This document shows, one piece after another, positions 1-8,769 of a stretch of DNA of 53,026 bases. The DNA comes from CAVDHB01 sp963608705 (lineage in GTDB: Bacteria; Bacteroidota; Bacteroidia; Bacteroidales; Bacteroidaceae), in contig CAVDHB010000022.1 in NCBI GenBank assembly GCA_963608705.1, forward strand, positions 1 to 53,026. The letters are read 5' to 3'. Each line of letters opens with the position of its first letter. The stretch's first letter is position 1. The notes under the pieces were generated by a model. It was given only the letters and a program-made list of their open reading frames with translations. It did no database searches and was not told the DNA's origin. The position numbers and the translations under genes were made by a program.

Positions 1-150
1 AATGTTTCATACCTTTGCCGACGAACCGCCGACACAGCCCCGGCATTCCGCCGGGGGGATTTGACAAAGTGCGGCTCCAGCGACTTCACGAAGCAGGTGG
101 CCAAAATGCGTGCCATCCTGAAACGCTCCAAACTCAATCAAGAAAGATAA
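1..150 (+). CDS. Possible C-terminal tail of a gene entering from the left
   Basis: The frame starting at base 1 is open for 49 codons and ends at TAA 148-150, with a basic, Lys/Arg-rich end (KRSKLNQER). It may be the end of a gene that starts outside the window. It may equally be a chance frame, because the stretch around base 50 is a GC-rich run that reads poorly as protein. I recognise no family. Little else can be said of bases 151-202, which lead into the next gene. Confidence 0.2.
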   Translation, partial: NVSYLCRRTADTAPAFRRGDLTKCGSSDFTKQVAKMRAILKRSKLNQER

Positions 151-202
151 GGCGGTATGCTGGAGCATTGCGAGCTTTTGTACACAACTAAAAGAAAATG
201 AT

Positions 203-1261
203 ATGATACTGACTGATTCTATGCTGGAAGCGGCATTCAAGTTCCGCAAGGCGGAGCTTTGGAACACTTTGACGGACTCGGATATTTTCGCTGTCAAATT
301 CACTGACGGGAAAATCGGCTATATGTGTGTGATGGGAAACGGAGGCGAACATTTCGCTTTGGGTTTGTATATCGGGACAGAGGGGCTTCGCACTTATTAT
401 GACTCTATATCTCCTGACAGCTTGGCCTCGATGCAGGAGTTAATGGAGTTAAGCCTTCATTTTGACTGTATTAACTGTGACTTCATGCAGGCTAAAAAGC
501 TGGACTCTGAGGTGAAGAAAAAGATTCGGGCGTATGCGGAGGCTCATGGACTGAAGATTCCTCGGCAGCACGGGTGGCCGGACTTCACTCGTCATACTCC
601 TTTGCATGAACCTTTTTGCATTACAGACGAGGAAGACGCGCGGCGGATTACAGAGGCGTTGAACGCCGCGTTGGAGGTGGCGGAGAAATTGCATGGGACG
701 GATAAATCGGAAGCGGGGTTTGATGAGGTGTACGCCAGTAGAAAAGGAGGCAAGAACATCCCCCTGTTGACTAAAACGGAGGAAGGATATGAGTGGACTA
801 CAATCACGCTTCCTCCTTACAAGAAGAGAGAGCTGGTGGAGTATGTGTTCGACAACCCTGTCCAAGCGGCCAATGTGCGTGCCTTGCCGTCCAAAGGTGA
901 ATTATGGATGAGAGCTGCCTGTATGCCTGTGGCGGTACCTGTGAAGGAGGATAGACCGGGTTTCTTCCCGAAGTTCCTGATAGCCAGCGTTCAGCCCAAG
1001 GGAATGTTTTTCCCGGTGTTTCCTGACAATGATTCTGAATATAACGACGCCTTTCTGCTTTCCAGTTTCGCCAACCAAATGAAAGAGGTGTTGCGGGTAA
1101 GACCTCAGTTGATAGTGACTGACCGGGAGGAAACTTATGCGTTGCTGAAAGACTTCTGCCGGAAATGTGACATCGAGTTGCGGATGAGTGATCATCCCCT
1201 GGATGACTTGGACAGGCTGTTTGGCATGATGTTGCAAATGGGTGATTTGGTCTTTTATTAG
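203..1261 (+). CDS. Hypothetical protein, DUF7309/DUF6930-like
   Basis: A 352-residue protein with no signal peptide or membrane segment, so probably cytoplasmic. The N-terminal third (about residues 5-100) resembles what I recall as DUF7309: a helix with a K-x-E-L-W motif, then a strand and turn reading GYMCVMGNGGE and a glycine-rich strand. The C-terminal third (about 240-350) resembles DUF6930, with RPQLIVTDRE, a helix ending in CRKCDIEL, and an acidic 'LDDLDRLF' helix. The biochemical role of these domains is unknown to me. It stands alone: the next gene starts more than 400 bases on and a palindromic repeat with a T-run follows its stop. The start at 203 is the first ATG and gives the whole domain. 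Confidence 0.72.
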   Translation: MILTDSMLEAAFKFRKAELWNTLTDSDIFAVKFTDGKIGYMCVMGNGGEHFALGLYIGTEGLRTYYDSISPDSLASMQELMELSLHFDCINCDFMQAKKLDSEVKKKIRAYAEAHGLKIPRQHGWPDFTRHTPLHEPFCITDEEDARRITEALNAALEVAEKLHGTDKSEAGFDEVYASRKGGKNIPLLTKTEEGYEWTTITLPPYKKRELVEYVFDNPVQAANVRALPSKGELWMRAACMPVAVPVKEDRPGFFPKFLIASVQPKGMFFPVFPDNDSEYNDAFLLSSFANQMKEVLRVRPQLIVTDREETYALLKDFCRKCDIELRMSDHPLDDLDRLFGMMLQMGDLVFY

Positions 1262-1267
1262 TTGGTA

Positions 1268-1297
1268 GAGATGCGATTCATCGCGTCTCCGCTTTTT
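1268..1297 (+). terminator. Palindromic repeat with T-run after the DUF6930-like gene
   Basis: GAGATGCGAT at 1268-1277 pairs with ATCGCGTCTC at 1280-1289 (one G-T pair) and a five-T run follows at 1293-1297. The stem is one copy of the palindromic repeat family seen elsewhere in the window. It lies 7 bases past the stop codon, so it probably serves as the transcription terminator. Confidence 0.5.
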
Positions 1298-1343
1298 CAT
1301 AGTGTTTTAATATCTTACCAATCACAGATACAATTCATCACTG

Positions 1344-1516
1344 ATGAATGTGGAGACGCGATGAATGTGGAGACGCGATGAATGTGGAGACGCGATGAAT
1401 GGAGACGCGATGAATGGAGACGCGATGAATGGAGACGCGATGAATGGAGACGCGATGAATGGAGACGCGATGAATGGAGACGCGATGAATGGAGACGCGA
1501 TGAATCGCGTCTCTAC
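1344..1516. repeat. Tandem array of a repeat half-arm (3 x 17 bp, 7 x 15 bp)
   Basis: Three head-to-tail 17-base units (ATGAATGTGGAGACGCG, 1344-1394) are followed by seven identical 15-base units (ATGAATGGAGACGCG, 1395-1499). The array ends in ATGAATCGCGTCTCTAC (1500-1516), the inverted partner arm of the palindromic family. The 15-base unit keeps a reading frame open on both strands, so apparent small ORFs here (MNGDA repeats on +, HRVSI repeats on -) are by-products rather than genes. Perfect identity of the 15-base units suggests recent slippage expansion. At 1618-1650 a remnant of the AT-rich arm of the same element follows. Confidence 0.9.
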
Positions 1517-1658
1517 TTGTTGCGATATGCAAGACAGTGGTATGTTTGCGAAGATAATAATAAGTTTTGTAAATATGAAACTCTTTTGCTTCTTTTCTGT
1601 CTTGAAACAGCGGAATCAGCCAATTAAACACTAAACATCAAACATTAAAAATTATTCA

Positions 1659-1700
1659 GGCCGTATCGGCCGTGTTTTCCCGTTTTATTTACGATATTTG
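1659..1700 (+). promoter_or_regulatory. Hairpin and weak promoter before the macroglobulin gene
   Basis: GGCCG-TAT-CGGCC (1659-1671) forms a short hairpin. It is followed by GATATTTG at 1693-1700, a partial match to the Bacteroidota -7 element TAnnTTTG. No good -33 element is visible. If transcription starts a few bases past 1700, the ATG at 1703 would lie at or before the start of the transcript, which supports translation from 1727. Confidence 0.4.
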
Positions 1701-1726
1701 CAATGTTATCTTTATACTATACACAC

Positions 1727-4700
1727 ATGGAAAAGGGAAATAAATACTTGATGGCCTTGGCGGCACTTCTTGGAAGTGTCTCCGCACAGGCGGGTGACTA
1801 TACGAAGATGTGGAAGGAAGTGGAGCGGCTGGAGGGCAAGTCGTTGCCACAGTCCGCCATATCACAGGCGCGGAAGATATTCCAGTCCGCTTCCCGCAAG
1901 GGGGACAAGGCGGAGATGCTGCGGGCGTACCTTTATATAATCGCACAGCGCGGCACCTTGTCCGTGGACAGTGTGCAGCCGGACATACAGCGCATGGAGA
2001 CTTGGACTGAAGAGACCCGGGACAAGACGGAGCAGGCTGTGCTTCATGCCCTTTTAGGCTCCTTATATATGGACAAGGCGGGAATGGGGCGTAGAGACGC
2101 GGTTAATCGTGTCTCTACTGACGCGGAGACGCGGTTAAGTGCGTCTCTACCGGAATATCCTGCGGATATGTCTGAGTGGACGGTGGGGATGTTCAGGCAG
2201 AAAGCCCGCGCGCATTTCACCGCTTCGTTGGCCGATCCGCAAAGGTTGGGGGAGACTTCCCTGACAGCTTGGTTGCCTGTCATCCAGAAAGGAACGATGG
2301 ATGAGAAATTAGGCGGCGGCAATTTGCTGGATGTGATCGGTCAGACTGCGGTGCGGACACTTCCCCGTCAGGACTCCCTGCTGGCGGATGCTTTCTACCG
2401 GAAGATGGTGGCGTATTACCGGCAAAAGGGGAATACGGACGGGGAGATATTGGCTTCTTTGCGACAAGCCCAACTGGCTTATCGTAATGGAATGCTTTCC
2501 AAGGAGGTGTATTGTCATCGGTTAGAGAAGATGATGGAAAAATACAGGGATGCCAGAACCTGTCCGGACATCTATGCCGACTATCTGGATGTGTGTGATT
2601 TAAAAGGGGAAAAGAAGCTGGCGTTCGTGAGAGACGTGTTGAAGCGTTTCCCGGATTATGACCGCAAGAATCTTTTCCTCAATGCGGAGAAAGAGCTGAC
2701 TCTCCGCCGTAGTTTGCGGATAGACACGGAGAATGTATTGCCGGGTAAGCCTCTGAAAGCCGCCGTGCAATGGAAGAATATGGATAACGCCACTGTGTCT
2801 TTTTATAAAATAAAGGACGGGTTCACCTCTGCCATGTATCAAGACTATGATAAAAACGGGCAATGGTCTGCCGGACAGAAGAGCTTCTTCTCGAAATACG
2901 TAGAGTCCAAACCGTTCCTTACACATAAGATTGCGTTGGATGGTCGTCCGTATGAGGACAATGACTCCGCCATCACACTCCCTTCTCTTCCCGCTGGTCT
3001 GTATGCAGTGCGGATAGATGGAAAGGACGGGTATAATTGCCAGCTTTTGTCGGTATCCTCTCTCCGGGCAATTGGTCGGAGTGTTTCGTCTACCTTCGAT
3101 ATGACCATTGTGGACGCCCTGAGTGGAAAACCTGTGCCGAACGCCACGGTCATCGTGTATGAAGACAACAAAGGCGCGAAAGAGATTACACGGCTAAGTG
3201 CGGATGCGGAAGGCAGAGTAAGCAAGGTGCCGAAGGGGTGGATTTGGATGAGGTTGGAGACGTCCGAAGACCGCTTCTCATTGCCTGACAGAGTATATAG
3301 CTATGTCTATGGACGGCAAGACAGTAGAACGGAGGAAGAAAGTGGCAATCTCTTTACGGACAGGGCTGTGTACCGCCCCGGACAGAGGGTGCAAGTGGCG
3401 GGGGTGTTCTATCGCAATACTACGGAGAAGTCGGAAGCACTTCCGGACAAGAAGGTCACTCTGACGTTGAGAGACGCGAATGACCAGAAGATAAGTGAGA
3501 GGACACTGACCACGAACGAGTTCGGCTCTGTGGCCACCTCGTTCACTTTGCCGGATGGCGGCTTGTCTGGGATGTACAGGGTGGAAAGTACGCAGGGAGC
3601 CAGTGTGTCTTTCCGGGTGGAAGAATACAAGCGGCCTACGTTTGACGTGCGGTTTGACAAGGTGGAGGAAGTGTTCAAGGCGGGAGACAGTCTGACGGTG
3701 CGGGGCATTGCCAAGACTTACGCCGGGGTGCCGTTGGCGAATGCCAAGGTGGCCTATACGGTGCAGGTGAGAAGAAACAGCTGGATGCGATGGGATGATG
3801 GCGTGAAAATTCCGGATGCGGTCAGCAAGGTGGTGGAGACGGACGAGCAAGGGCGTTTCGCCATCCCTGTGCAGTTCATGACACTGCCCGGAAAGCGTCC
3901 TCGTTTTTATTGGTATGACTACGAAATCAAGGCGGACGTGACTTCCTCAGCCGGAGAGACGCAACAGGGTACATTGACGCTGCCGCTGAGCAACCGGGCG
4001 GTGTATATGGATCTGACGTTAATGTGGGACGGAGGCTGTCTGCGGAAAGAGGCCGCAGAGAAAGGGACGGTCTTTGTGCGGAACTTGCAGAACCTGCCGG
4101 TGGCTTGCAAGGGGACTTATACCCTCTATCAGATAGACAAACTGCCTGAAAGACAATCTTACAGATGGGATGCGGAGATGCTGCGTGCCAGTCGTGGAAA
4201 GAAAGTGCTGGAAGGAAGCTTCGAGGCGAACAAAGAGCAGGACTTCAAGGAGGTGTACGCCTTGAAGACAGGCGCTTACCGCATGGTGTGTCACATAGAC
4301 GCACAGGTGGACGGCAAACAGCTTACGGCCACGGACTCTACTGATTTCGTGCTGTTTTCCGAGAAAGACATGCGTCCGGCGTTGCCTTCCGATATATGGT
4401 TCCAGGGGACTTCTTATGAGATGTCTTCTGTGGAAGACGGTGGAAAGGTGGGCAAGCTGCAAGTAGGCACCAGTCTGAAAGACGTGTCCTTGTTCTATGA
4501 GTTGTATGCGGGAGAAGAACGGATAGACCATCGGATAATTAATTTGTCTGACAGTATCTTGAACTTTACCTATCCCTACAAGGAAGAATATGGAAACAAG
4601 GACTTGACAGCCTCCTTCGCGTTTGTCAAGGACGGAGAGTTCTATCAGCGGCAAGCCACCATCAGGCGAGTGTTCACGCGAGACCAGTTGCAAATAGCGT

Positions 4701-7444
4701 GGACTTCTTTCAGGGACAGACTCGTGCCCGGACAGAAAGAGACTTGGACGTTGAAAGTGTCCCGCAAGGACGGCACACCGGCCAAGGCGGAGGTCATGGC
4801 TTCGATGTATGACGCTTCGCTGGATAAATTTGACACGTTGAGATGGTGGTTGAACCCGTTCAGACTACGGACGTACAGCTATGTGCCTTCTCCTTCTCTT
4901 TTTAATGAGGGCGAGGGTGTTCGTTTGCAGGGAATGTACAAAGGGATAAATCTGCTCCGGGTGTCTCAACCCACTTACAGCGTATTGAATCTGATGAAAA
5001 CCACAGGGCAGACGCTGGTGACAAGGGCAGATGTCAGACTCTATAAACATTCTGTTTTGGCGATGAGCGGCGCAATAAACGCGCCGATGGCTTTGAGTGA
5101 GTCGAAAGTGTTCGTTACGGGCGCTTTGGGGGACAGCGCTTCGCCGAAGAAGGAGGTGGTTCCCTTGCGCGCGAATTTCAACGAAACCGCCTTCTTCTAT
5201 CCGCAAGTGCCTGTGAATGAGAAAGGGGAGGCTACACTCTCTTTCACGCTTCCTGAGAGCCTGACGCAATGGAGGGTGAAAGCCTTGGCGCATACCAAAG
5301 ACATGTTATGGACACAAACCGACACTACGGTCACGGCCACCAAGGATTTCATGCTCCAGCCCAATCTTCCTCGCTATGTGCGTAAGGGCGACAAGGTTTA
5401 TTTCCCTGCCACACTGACGAACCTCACGGGCAAGCGGTTGAAGGGAGAGGCTCGTTTCTCGCTGATAGACCCCGCCACGGAGAAAGTGCTCTTCACCCGG
5501 ACGAAGAATTTCCGTGCGGAAGCGGGACAGACGGACAGCCTTTCCTTTGAGTGGGACGCTACGGCCACTCTTCCGGCTTTAATCTGCCGCTACGAGGCGA
5601 AAGCCGGCAAGAAGACGGACGGTGAGCAAAACTGGCTGATGGTGCTCGATAACCGTCAGCAAGTGGTGCAAAGTGTAGCGGTGTCCGTGAACGGGAAAGA
5701 GACAAAGAGCTATTCGTTGAAAAGCCTTTTCCAGCACAATGACCCGCAAGCGGAGAATCGCCGACTGACGGTGGAGTTCACTTCCAATCCGATGTGGTAT
5801 GCCGTGCAGGCTTTGCCGTCGATGGTGGAGGCGAATGGAAGGGATGCGGTGTCTGTCTCTGCCGCCTATTATGCGGAGTCTTTGGCTGGATGGATTGCTT
5901 CCCGGAATCCGAAGTTGCGCTCGGTGTTCGAGCGTTGGCGGCAAGAAGGGGCGGACAGTGAGACGCTGTGGAGCAAACTGCGGCAGAATAAGGAGTTGAA
6001 GACATTCGTGCTGAACGAGACGCCGTGGGTGGCCGAGGCGCAGAGTGAGACGGAAAGGCAACGGAGGTTGGGCGTGCTGTTCGAGGTGAACACACTTGCT
6101 CAACACCGTGAAAGCACGCTGCGCCAGTTGCAGGCGTTGCAGCGGACGGACGGTGCGTGGTCTTGGTTCCCCGGCATGGAAGGCAGCACGTTCATCACGC
6201 TTCAGGTGGCCGAGCAACTGGCCCGTTTGCGACATATCACCGGGGAGAATCCTCCGTTGTTGGACAAGGCGATGGCTTTCTTGAAAGAGAAAGTGAGCCA
6301 ATCCTATCAGCGGGCGAAAAAGCAGAAAGACTATGTAGGCGGCACGATGGAGATGCGCTATTTCTATTTGTGCGCCCTGCGGGGGGATGTGAAGAAAGAG
6401 GCGATGACTTCGTTCTATCTGAAAGGATGGAAAACACACCTTGCTTCGCTTTCCCATGAGGAAAAGGCGTTGTGCGCCGTGATTCTGCGGAATTACGGAG
6501 ACCGCCAGTCTGCGGAGGATAATGTGAAAAGTTTAGTGGAACATACCGTGCACACGGAGGAAATGGGGCGTTATTTCGACCGTGCTTCTTACAGGGCGAG
6601 TTGGAATGACAACCGCATTCCGTTGCAGACGTTGGTGATAGAGGCGTTGGCGGAACAGGGCGGTTATCCGCAGGAGATGGCGCAGATGCAACAGTGGCTG
6701 CTGAAGCAGAAGCAGACTCAGGCGTGGGCGAATCCCTTGCAGAGCGCGAACAGTGTGTACGCCTTGCTGCTGGGCAGTGGAAAGGAGGACTTGCACGACG
6801 GACAGCCGGCTTCCGTGAGACTGAACGGCGAGGAGGTGAAGTCGGAGAAGGAGACTGCCGCTTTGGGTTATGTGCGTCAGACCTTCTCGCAGGGCAGTCC
6901 CGTCATGAAACCGGAAACACTGACTGTAAGCAAATCCACCTCGGGCATCGCATGGGGCAGTGTGTCGGCCTCTTTCACCCTGCCGATGGAACGGGTCTTG
7001 TCTTCCGTGGCCGACAGCTTGCGGCAAGCCCTCACCATTCGCAGAGAACTATATATTGAGCGGGTGGTCGGCGGCAAGAAAGTGCGCTATGCGTTGAACG
7101 CGGTGCGGCCGAAAGTGGGAGACCAGCTGGTGTCCCGTCTGATAGTGAAGACCGACCGGGACTTGGAGTTTGTGCAGGTGAAAGACCTTCGTCCGGCTTG
7201 CGCCGAACCGATGCAGTCCGTGTCTGGCTACCGTTTTGCGGATGGCCGTGGTTATTACTATGAGCCGTCGGATGTGTCTGACAACGCTTTCTGCGACCGT
7301 CTTTCGAAGGGCACGTTTATCATGGAGCATACTTCCTACATAGATCGGAAAGGAGCGTACACGATAGGAGCTGCTACCGTGCAATGCGCCTATGCGCCCG
7401 AGCTGAACGCAAGGACGGAAGCCGTCAGAATGGAGGTAAGATGA
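1727..7444 (+). CDS. Large alpha-2-macroglobulin family protein (MG2 domains), thioester lost
   Basis: About 1,905 residues with an N-terminal signal peptide (KYLMALAALLGSVSAQA), so exported. The N-terminal part is helical. The middle has macroglobulin-type beta domains, including NLFTDRAVYRPGQRV, typical of the MG2 domain. The C-terminal third has the bait/ANA-like segment (TKDFMLQPNLPRYVRKGD) and a helical toroid domain. Family members trap or bind proteases in the envelope. Where relatives have a Cys-x-Glu-Gln thioester after SNPxWYAVQALP, this protein reads SMVEANGRDAVS (about residue 1370), so covalent trapping is not expected. A 60-base palindromic repeat pair (2091-2150) is translated in frame near residue 122. 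I prefer ATG 1727 over 1703 because it gives a compact signal peptide. Its stop overlaps the next gene by ATGA, so the two are likely coupled. Confidence 0.88.
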   Translation: MEKGNKYLMALAALLGSVSAQAGDYTKMWKEVERLEGKSLPQSAISQARKIFQSASRKGDKAEMLRAYLYIIAQRGTLSVDSVQPDIQRMETWTEETRDKTEQAVLHALLGSLYMDKAGMGRRDAVNRVSTDAETRLSASLPEYPADMSEWTVGMFRQKARAHFTASLADPQRLGETSLTAWLPVIQKGTMDEKLGGGNLLDVIGQTAVRTLPRQDSLLADAFYRKMVAYYRQKGNTDGEILASLRQAQLAYRNGMLSKEVYCHRLEKMMEKYRDARTCPDIYADYLDVCDLKGEKKLAFVRDVLKRFPDYDRKNLFLNAEKELTLRRSLRIDTENVLPGKPLKAAVQWKNMDNATVSFYKIKDGFTSAMYQDYDKNGQWSAGQKSFFSKYVESKPFLTHKIALDGRPYEDNDSAITLPSLPAGLYAVRIDGKDGYNCQLLSVSSLRAIGRSVSSTFDMTIVDALSGKPVPNATVIVYEDNKGAKEITRLSADAEGRVSKVPKGWIWMRLETSEDRFSLPDRVYSYVYGRQDSRTEEESGNLFTDRAVYRPGQRVQVAGVFYRNTTEKSEALPDKKVTLTLRDANDQKISERTLTTNEFGSVATSFTLPDGGLSGMYRVESTQGASVSFRVEEYKRPTFDVRFDKVEEVFKAGDSLTVRGIAKTYAGVPLANAKVAYTVQVRRNSWMRWDDGVKIPDAVSKVVETDEQGRFAIPVQFMTLPGKRPRFYWYDYEIKADVTSSAGETQQGTLTLPLSNRAVYMDLTLMWDGGCLRKEAAEKGTVFVRNLQNLPVACKGTYTLYQIDKLPERQSYRWDAEMLRASRGKKVLEGSFEANKEQDFKEVYALKTGAYRMVCHIDAQVDGKQLTATDSTDFVLFSEKDMRPALPSDIWFQGTSYEMSSVEDGGKVGKLQVGTSLKDVSLFYELYAGEERIDHRIINLSDSILNFTYPYKEEYGNKDLTASFAFVKDGEFYQRQATIRRVFTRDQLQIAWTSFRDRLVPGQKETWTLKVSRKDGTPAKAEVMASMYDASLDKFDTLRWWLNPFRLRTYSYVPSPSLFNEGEGVRLQGMYKGINLLRVSQPTYSVLNLMKTTGQTLVTRADVRLYKHSVLAMSGAINAPMALSESKVFVTGALGDSASPKKEVVPLRANFNETAFFYPQVPVNEKGEATLSFTLPESLTQWRVKALAHTKDMLWTQTDTTVTATKDFMLQPNLPRYVRKGDKVYFPATLTNLTGKRLKGEARFSLIDPATEKVLFTRTKNFRAEAGQTDSLSFEWDATATLPALICRYEAKAGKKTDGEQNWLMVLDNRQQVVQSVAVSVNGKETKSYSLKSLFQHNDPQAENRRLTVEFTSNPMWYAVQALPSMVEANGRDAVSVSAAYYAESLAGWIASRNPKLRSVFERWRQEGADSETLWSKLRQNKELKTFVLNETPWVAEAQSETERQRRLGVLFEVNTLAQHRESTLRQLQALQRTDGAWSWFPGMEGSTFITLQVAEQLARLRHITGENPPLLDKAMAFLKEKVSQSYQRAKKQKDYVGGTMEMRYFYLCALRGDVKKEAMTSFYLKGWKTHLASLSHEEKALCAVILRNYGDRQSAEDNVKSLVEHTVHTEEMGRYFDRASYRASWNDNRIPLQTLVIEALAEQGGYPQEMAQMQQWLLKQKQTQAWANPLQSANSVYALLLGSGKEDLHDGQPASVRLNGEEVKSEKETAALGYVRQTFSQGSPVMKPETLTVSKSTSGIAWGSVSASFTLPMERVLSSVADSLRQALTIRRELYIERVVGGKKVRYALNAVRPKVGDQLVSRLIVKTDRDLEFVQVKDLRPACAEPMQSVSGYRFADGRGYYYEPSDVSDNAFCDRLSKGTFIMEHTSYIDRKGAYTIGAATVQCAYAPELNARTEAVRMEVR
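2091..2150. repeat. Paired palindromic repeat inside the macroglobulin gene
   Basis: Two copies of the palindromic family lie head to tail. The first, 2091-2118, is GTAGAGACGCGGTT with its inverted arm. The second, degenerate copy is 2121-2150. Together with the two-base spacer they occupy 60 bases, exactly 20 codons, and read RRDAVNRVST followed by DAETRLSASL in the protein. The copies elsewhere in the window are intergenic. Confidence 0.85.
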
Positions 7445-8526
7445 GGCGTTTTATGCTATTGTTTATGGCTTGTCCGCTTTTTGCCATGGGAGAGGTAAAA
7501 CCCTCGGCAAAGGCGGACAAGGCGTTGACGGTCGTGGAGCTGCAACCGCAGCAGTCCATGCGGGCTATCGATGTGCCGGCCGGGGACTATAGCGGCATCA
7601 CTCATATAAAGGGGGATGTGTATGCCGTGGTGAGCGACAAGGAGACGGCGGACGGTTTCTATCCTTTCACCATCCGGCTGGACAGCCTTACGGGAGAAGT
7701 GCGGGAGGTCTACCGGAATGGCATGGTAGGGCATAAGCCACGGAAGATGACGTTGAACAGCCTTTCGGCCAGGGATGCGGAGGATATTGTGTATCATCCT
7801 TCCACGAACACGTTCTTCATCGCAGGAGAAGGAGACCAGCGTGTCGTGGAAGTAGACTTTACGGGCAAATTGACCGGACGGGAACTGCAAGTGCCGGAAA
7901 TGTTCTCCACGGCTCATATTCAGCCCAACCGCGGGTTCGAGTCGCTTGCGTATGATGCGGAAAGGGGGCTGTTCTGGACAATGACAGAGGGAACTTTGAA
8001 AACGGATTTGGCGGATGGCGACAAGGGAGAGGGAGTGCAGTTGCTCCGTCTGCAATCTTTCGGAGAAGACTTGCGTCCCCTCTCTCAGTATGCGTACCGC
8101 ACGGAGACTCCTTCGGAGCATCCCTCCAAAGCTGTCTGCATCTTCGGTGTGTCCGCTCTTACGGCAATGGAGGATGGACGGTTGTTGGTGTTGGAGAGGG
8201 ATGCGGTGATAAAGAAGAATTATTTAGGAAGCTATGTGGAGCATAAGCTTTTCCTGGTCGATCCGTTGAAAGAGGGCGTGCCATTGGGCAAGTCCGTGAA
8301 GCTGTCTTCCATCCCCGAGAGCCACTTTCTCCGCAAGCAGCTGCTCACGTCTTTCCGCACCCATCTGACCATGTTCGACTGGGGCTTCGCCAATTTCGAG
8401 GGAATGTGTCTGGGGCCAAGGTTGGCGGACGGAAGGAGGACGTTGTTGCTGATTAACGACTCACAGCATCATTACGGCAACGCCCTCTTCCATTTGAAGG
8501 ATTATGTCAAGGTGGTGATATTTTGA
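7441..8526 (+). CDS. Exported esterase-like protein of the phytase-like family
   Basis: A 361-residue protein with an N-terminal signal peptide (hydrophobic run FMLLFMACPLFA). The body fits the 'esterase-like activity of phytase' family (Phytase-like, PF13449 as I recall). It starts with DYSGITHIKGDVYAVVSDK and continues with repeated beta-propeller-like blades, including GFESLAYDAERGLFWTMTEG and FANFEGMCLGPRLADGRRTLLLINDSQ. Its substrate cannot be read from the sequence. The cysteine in the leader (MACP) does not make a good lipobox, so it is probably periplasmic. ATG 7441 overlaps the macroglobulin stop as ATGA, implying translational coupling and possibly joint function. An upstream in-frame start at 7384 would add residues with no family support. 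Confidence 0.8.
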   Translation: MRRFMLLFMACPLFAMGEVKPSAKADKALTVVELQPQQSMRAIDVPAGDYSGITHIKGDVYAVVSDKETADGFYPFTIRLDSLTGEVREVYRNGMVGHKPRKMTLNSLSARDAEDIVYHPSTNTFFIAGEGDQRVVEVDFTGKLTGRELQVPEMFSTAHIQPNRGFESLAYDAERGLFWTMTEGTLKTDLADGDKGEGVQLLRLQSFGEDLRPLSQYAYRTETPSEHPSKAVCIFGVSALTAMEDGRLLVLERDAVIKKNYLGSYVEHKLFLVDPLKEGVPLGKSVKLSSIPESHFLRKQLLTSFRTHLTMFDWGFANFEGMCLGPRLADGRRTLLLINDSQHHYGNALFHLKDYVKVVIF

Positions 8527-8727
8527 TAATGTTTAATTATTAATGTTTAGTGTTTGCTTAGTGTTTAATTATTAATGTTTAGTGTTTAATTCGTGAAATG
8601 CTTTGCCAATTAAATATTAAGCACTAATTGTTTAATTATTAATGTTTAGTGTAGAGACGCGATTAATCGCGTCTGTACCGTCCAGCCAATTAAACATTAA
8701 ACACTAAACACTGAACATTAAACATTC
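8527..8727. repeat. Composite palindromic element with AT-rich arms before mfd
   Basis: The spacer is filled with alternating copies of the AT-rich motif TTAATGTTTAGTGTTTAATT and its inverse, around a 28-base palindromic core at 8651-8678 (GTAGAGACGCGATT plus inverted arm, one mismatch). The right arm at 8671-8700 is the reverse complement, with two mismatches over 28 bases, of the left arm of another copy at 23169-23196. Copies therefore derive from one longer inverted repeat. Confidence 0.75.
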
Positions 8728-8730
8728 CAT

Positions 8731-8761
8731 TTTGATAGTCGCTGGATTTGCCCTATCTTTG
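8731..8761 (+). promoter_or_regulatory. Promoter of mfd
   Basis: TTTG at 8731-8734 and TATCTTTG at 8754-8761 are separated by 19 bases, a near-consensus Bacteroidota promoter. The mfd ATG is at 8770, so the untranslated leader is at most a few bases long. Confidence 0.8.
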
Positions 8762-8769
8762 CATTCCGT

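Noticed and set aside
1338..1634. Small ORFs with MNGDA or HRVSI peptide repeats on both strands
   Set aside because: They are created by the 15-base tandem unit, which is a multiple of three without stops. There is no start context or family similarity.
5579..6457. Long - strand open frame (about 290 codons) opposite the macroglobulin gene
   Set aside because: It is a shadow of a codon-biased gene, rich in His/Arg/Leu, with no domain and no promoter.
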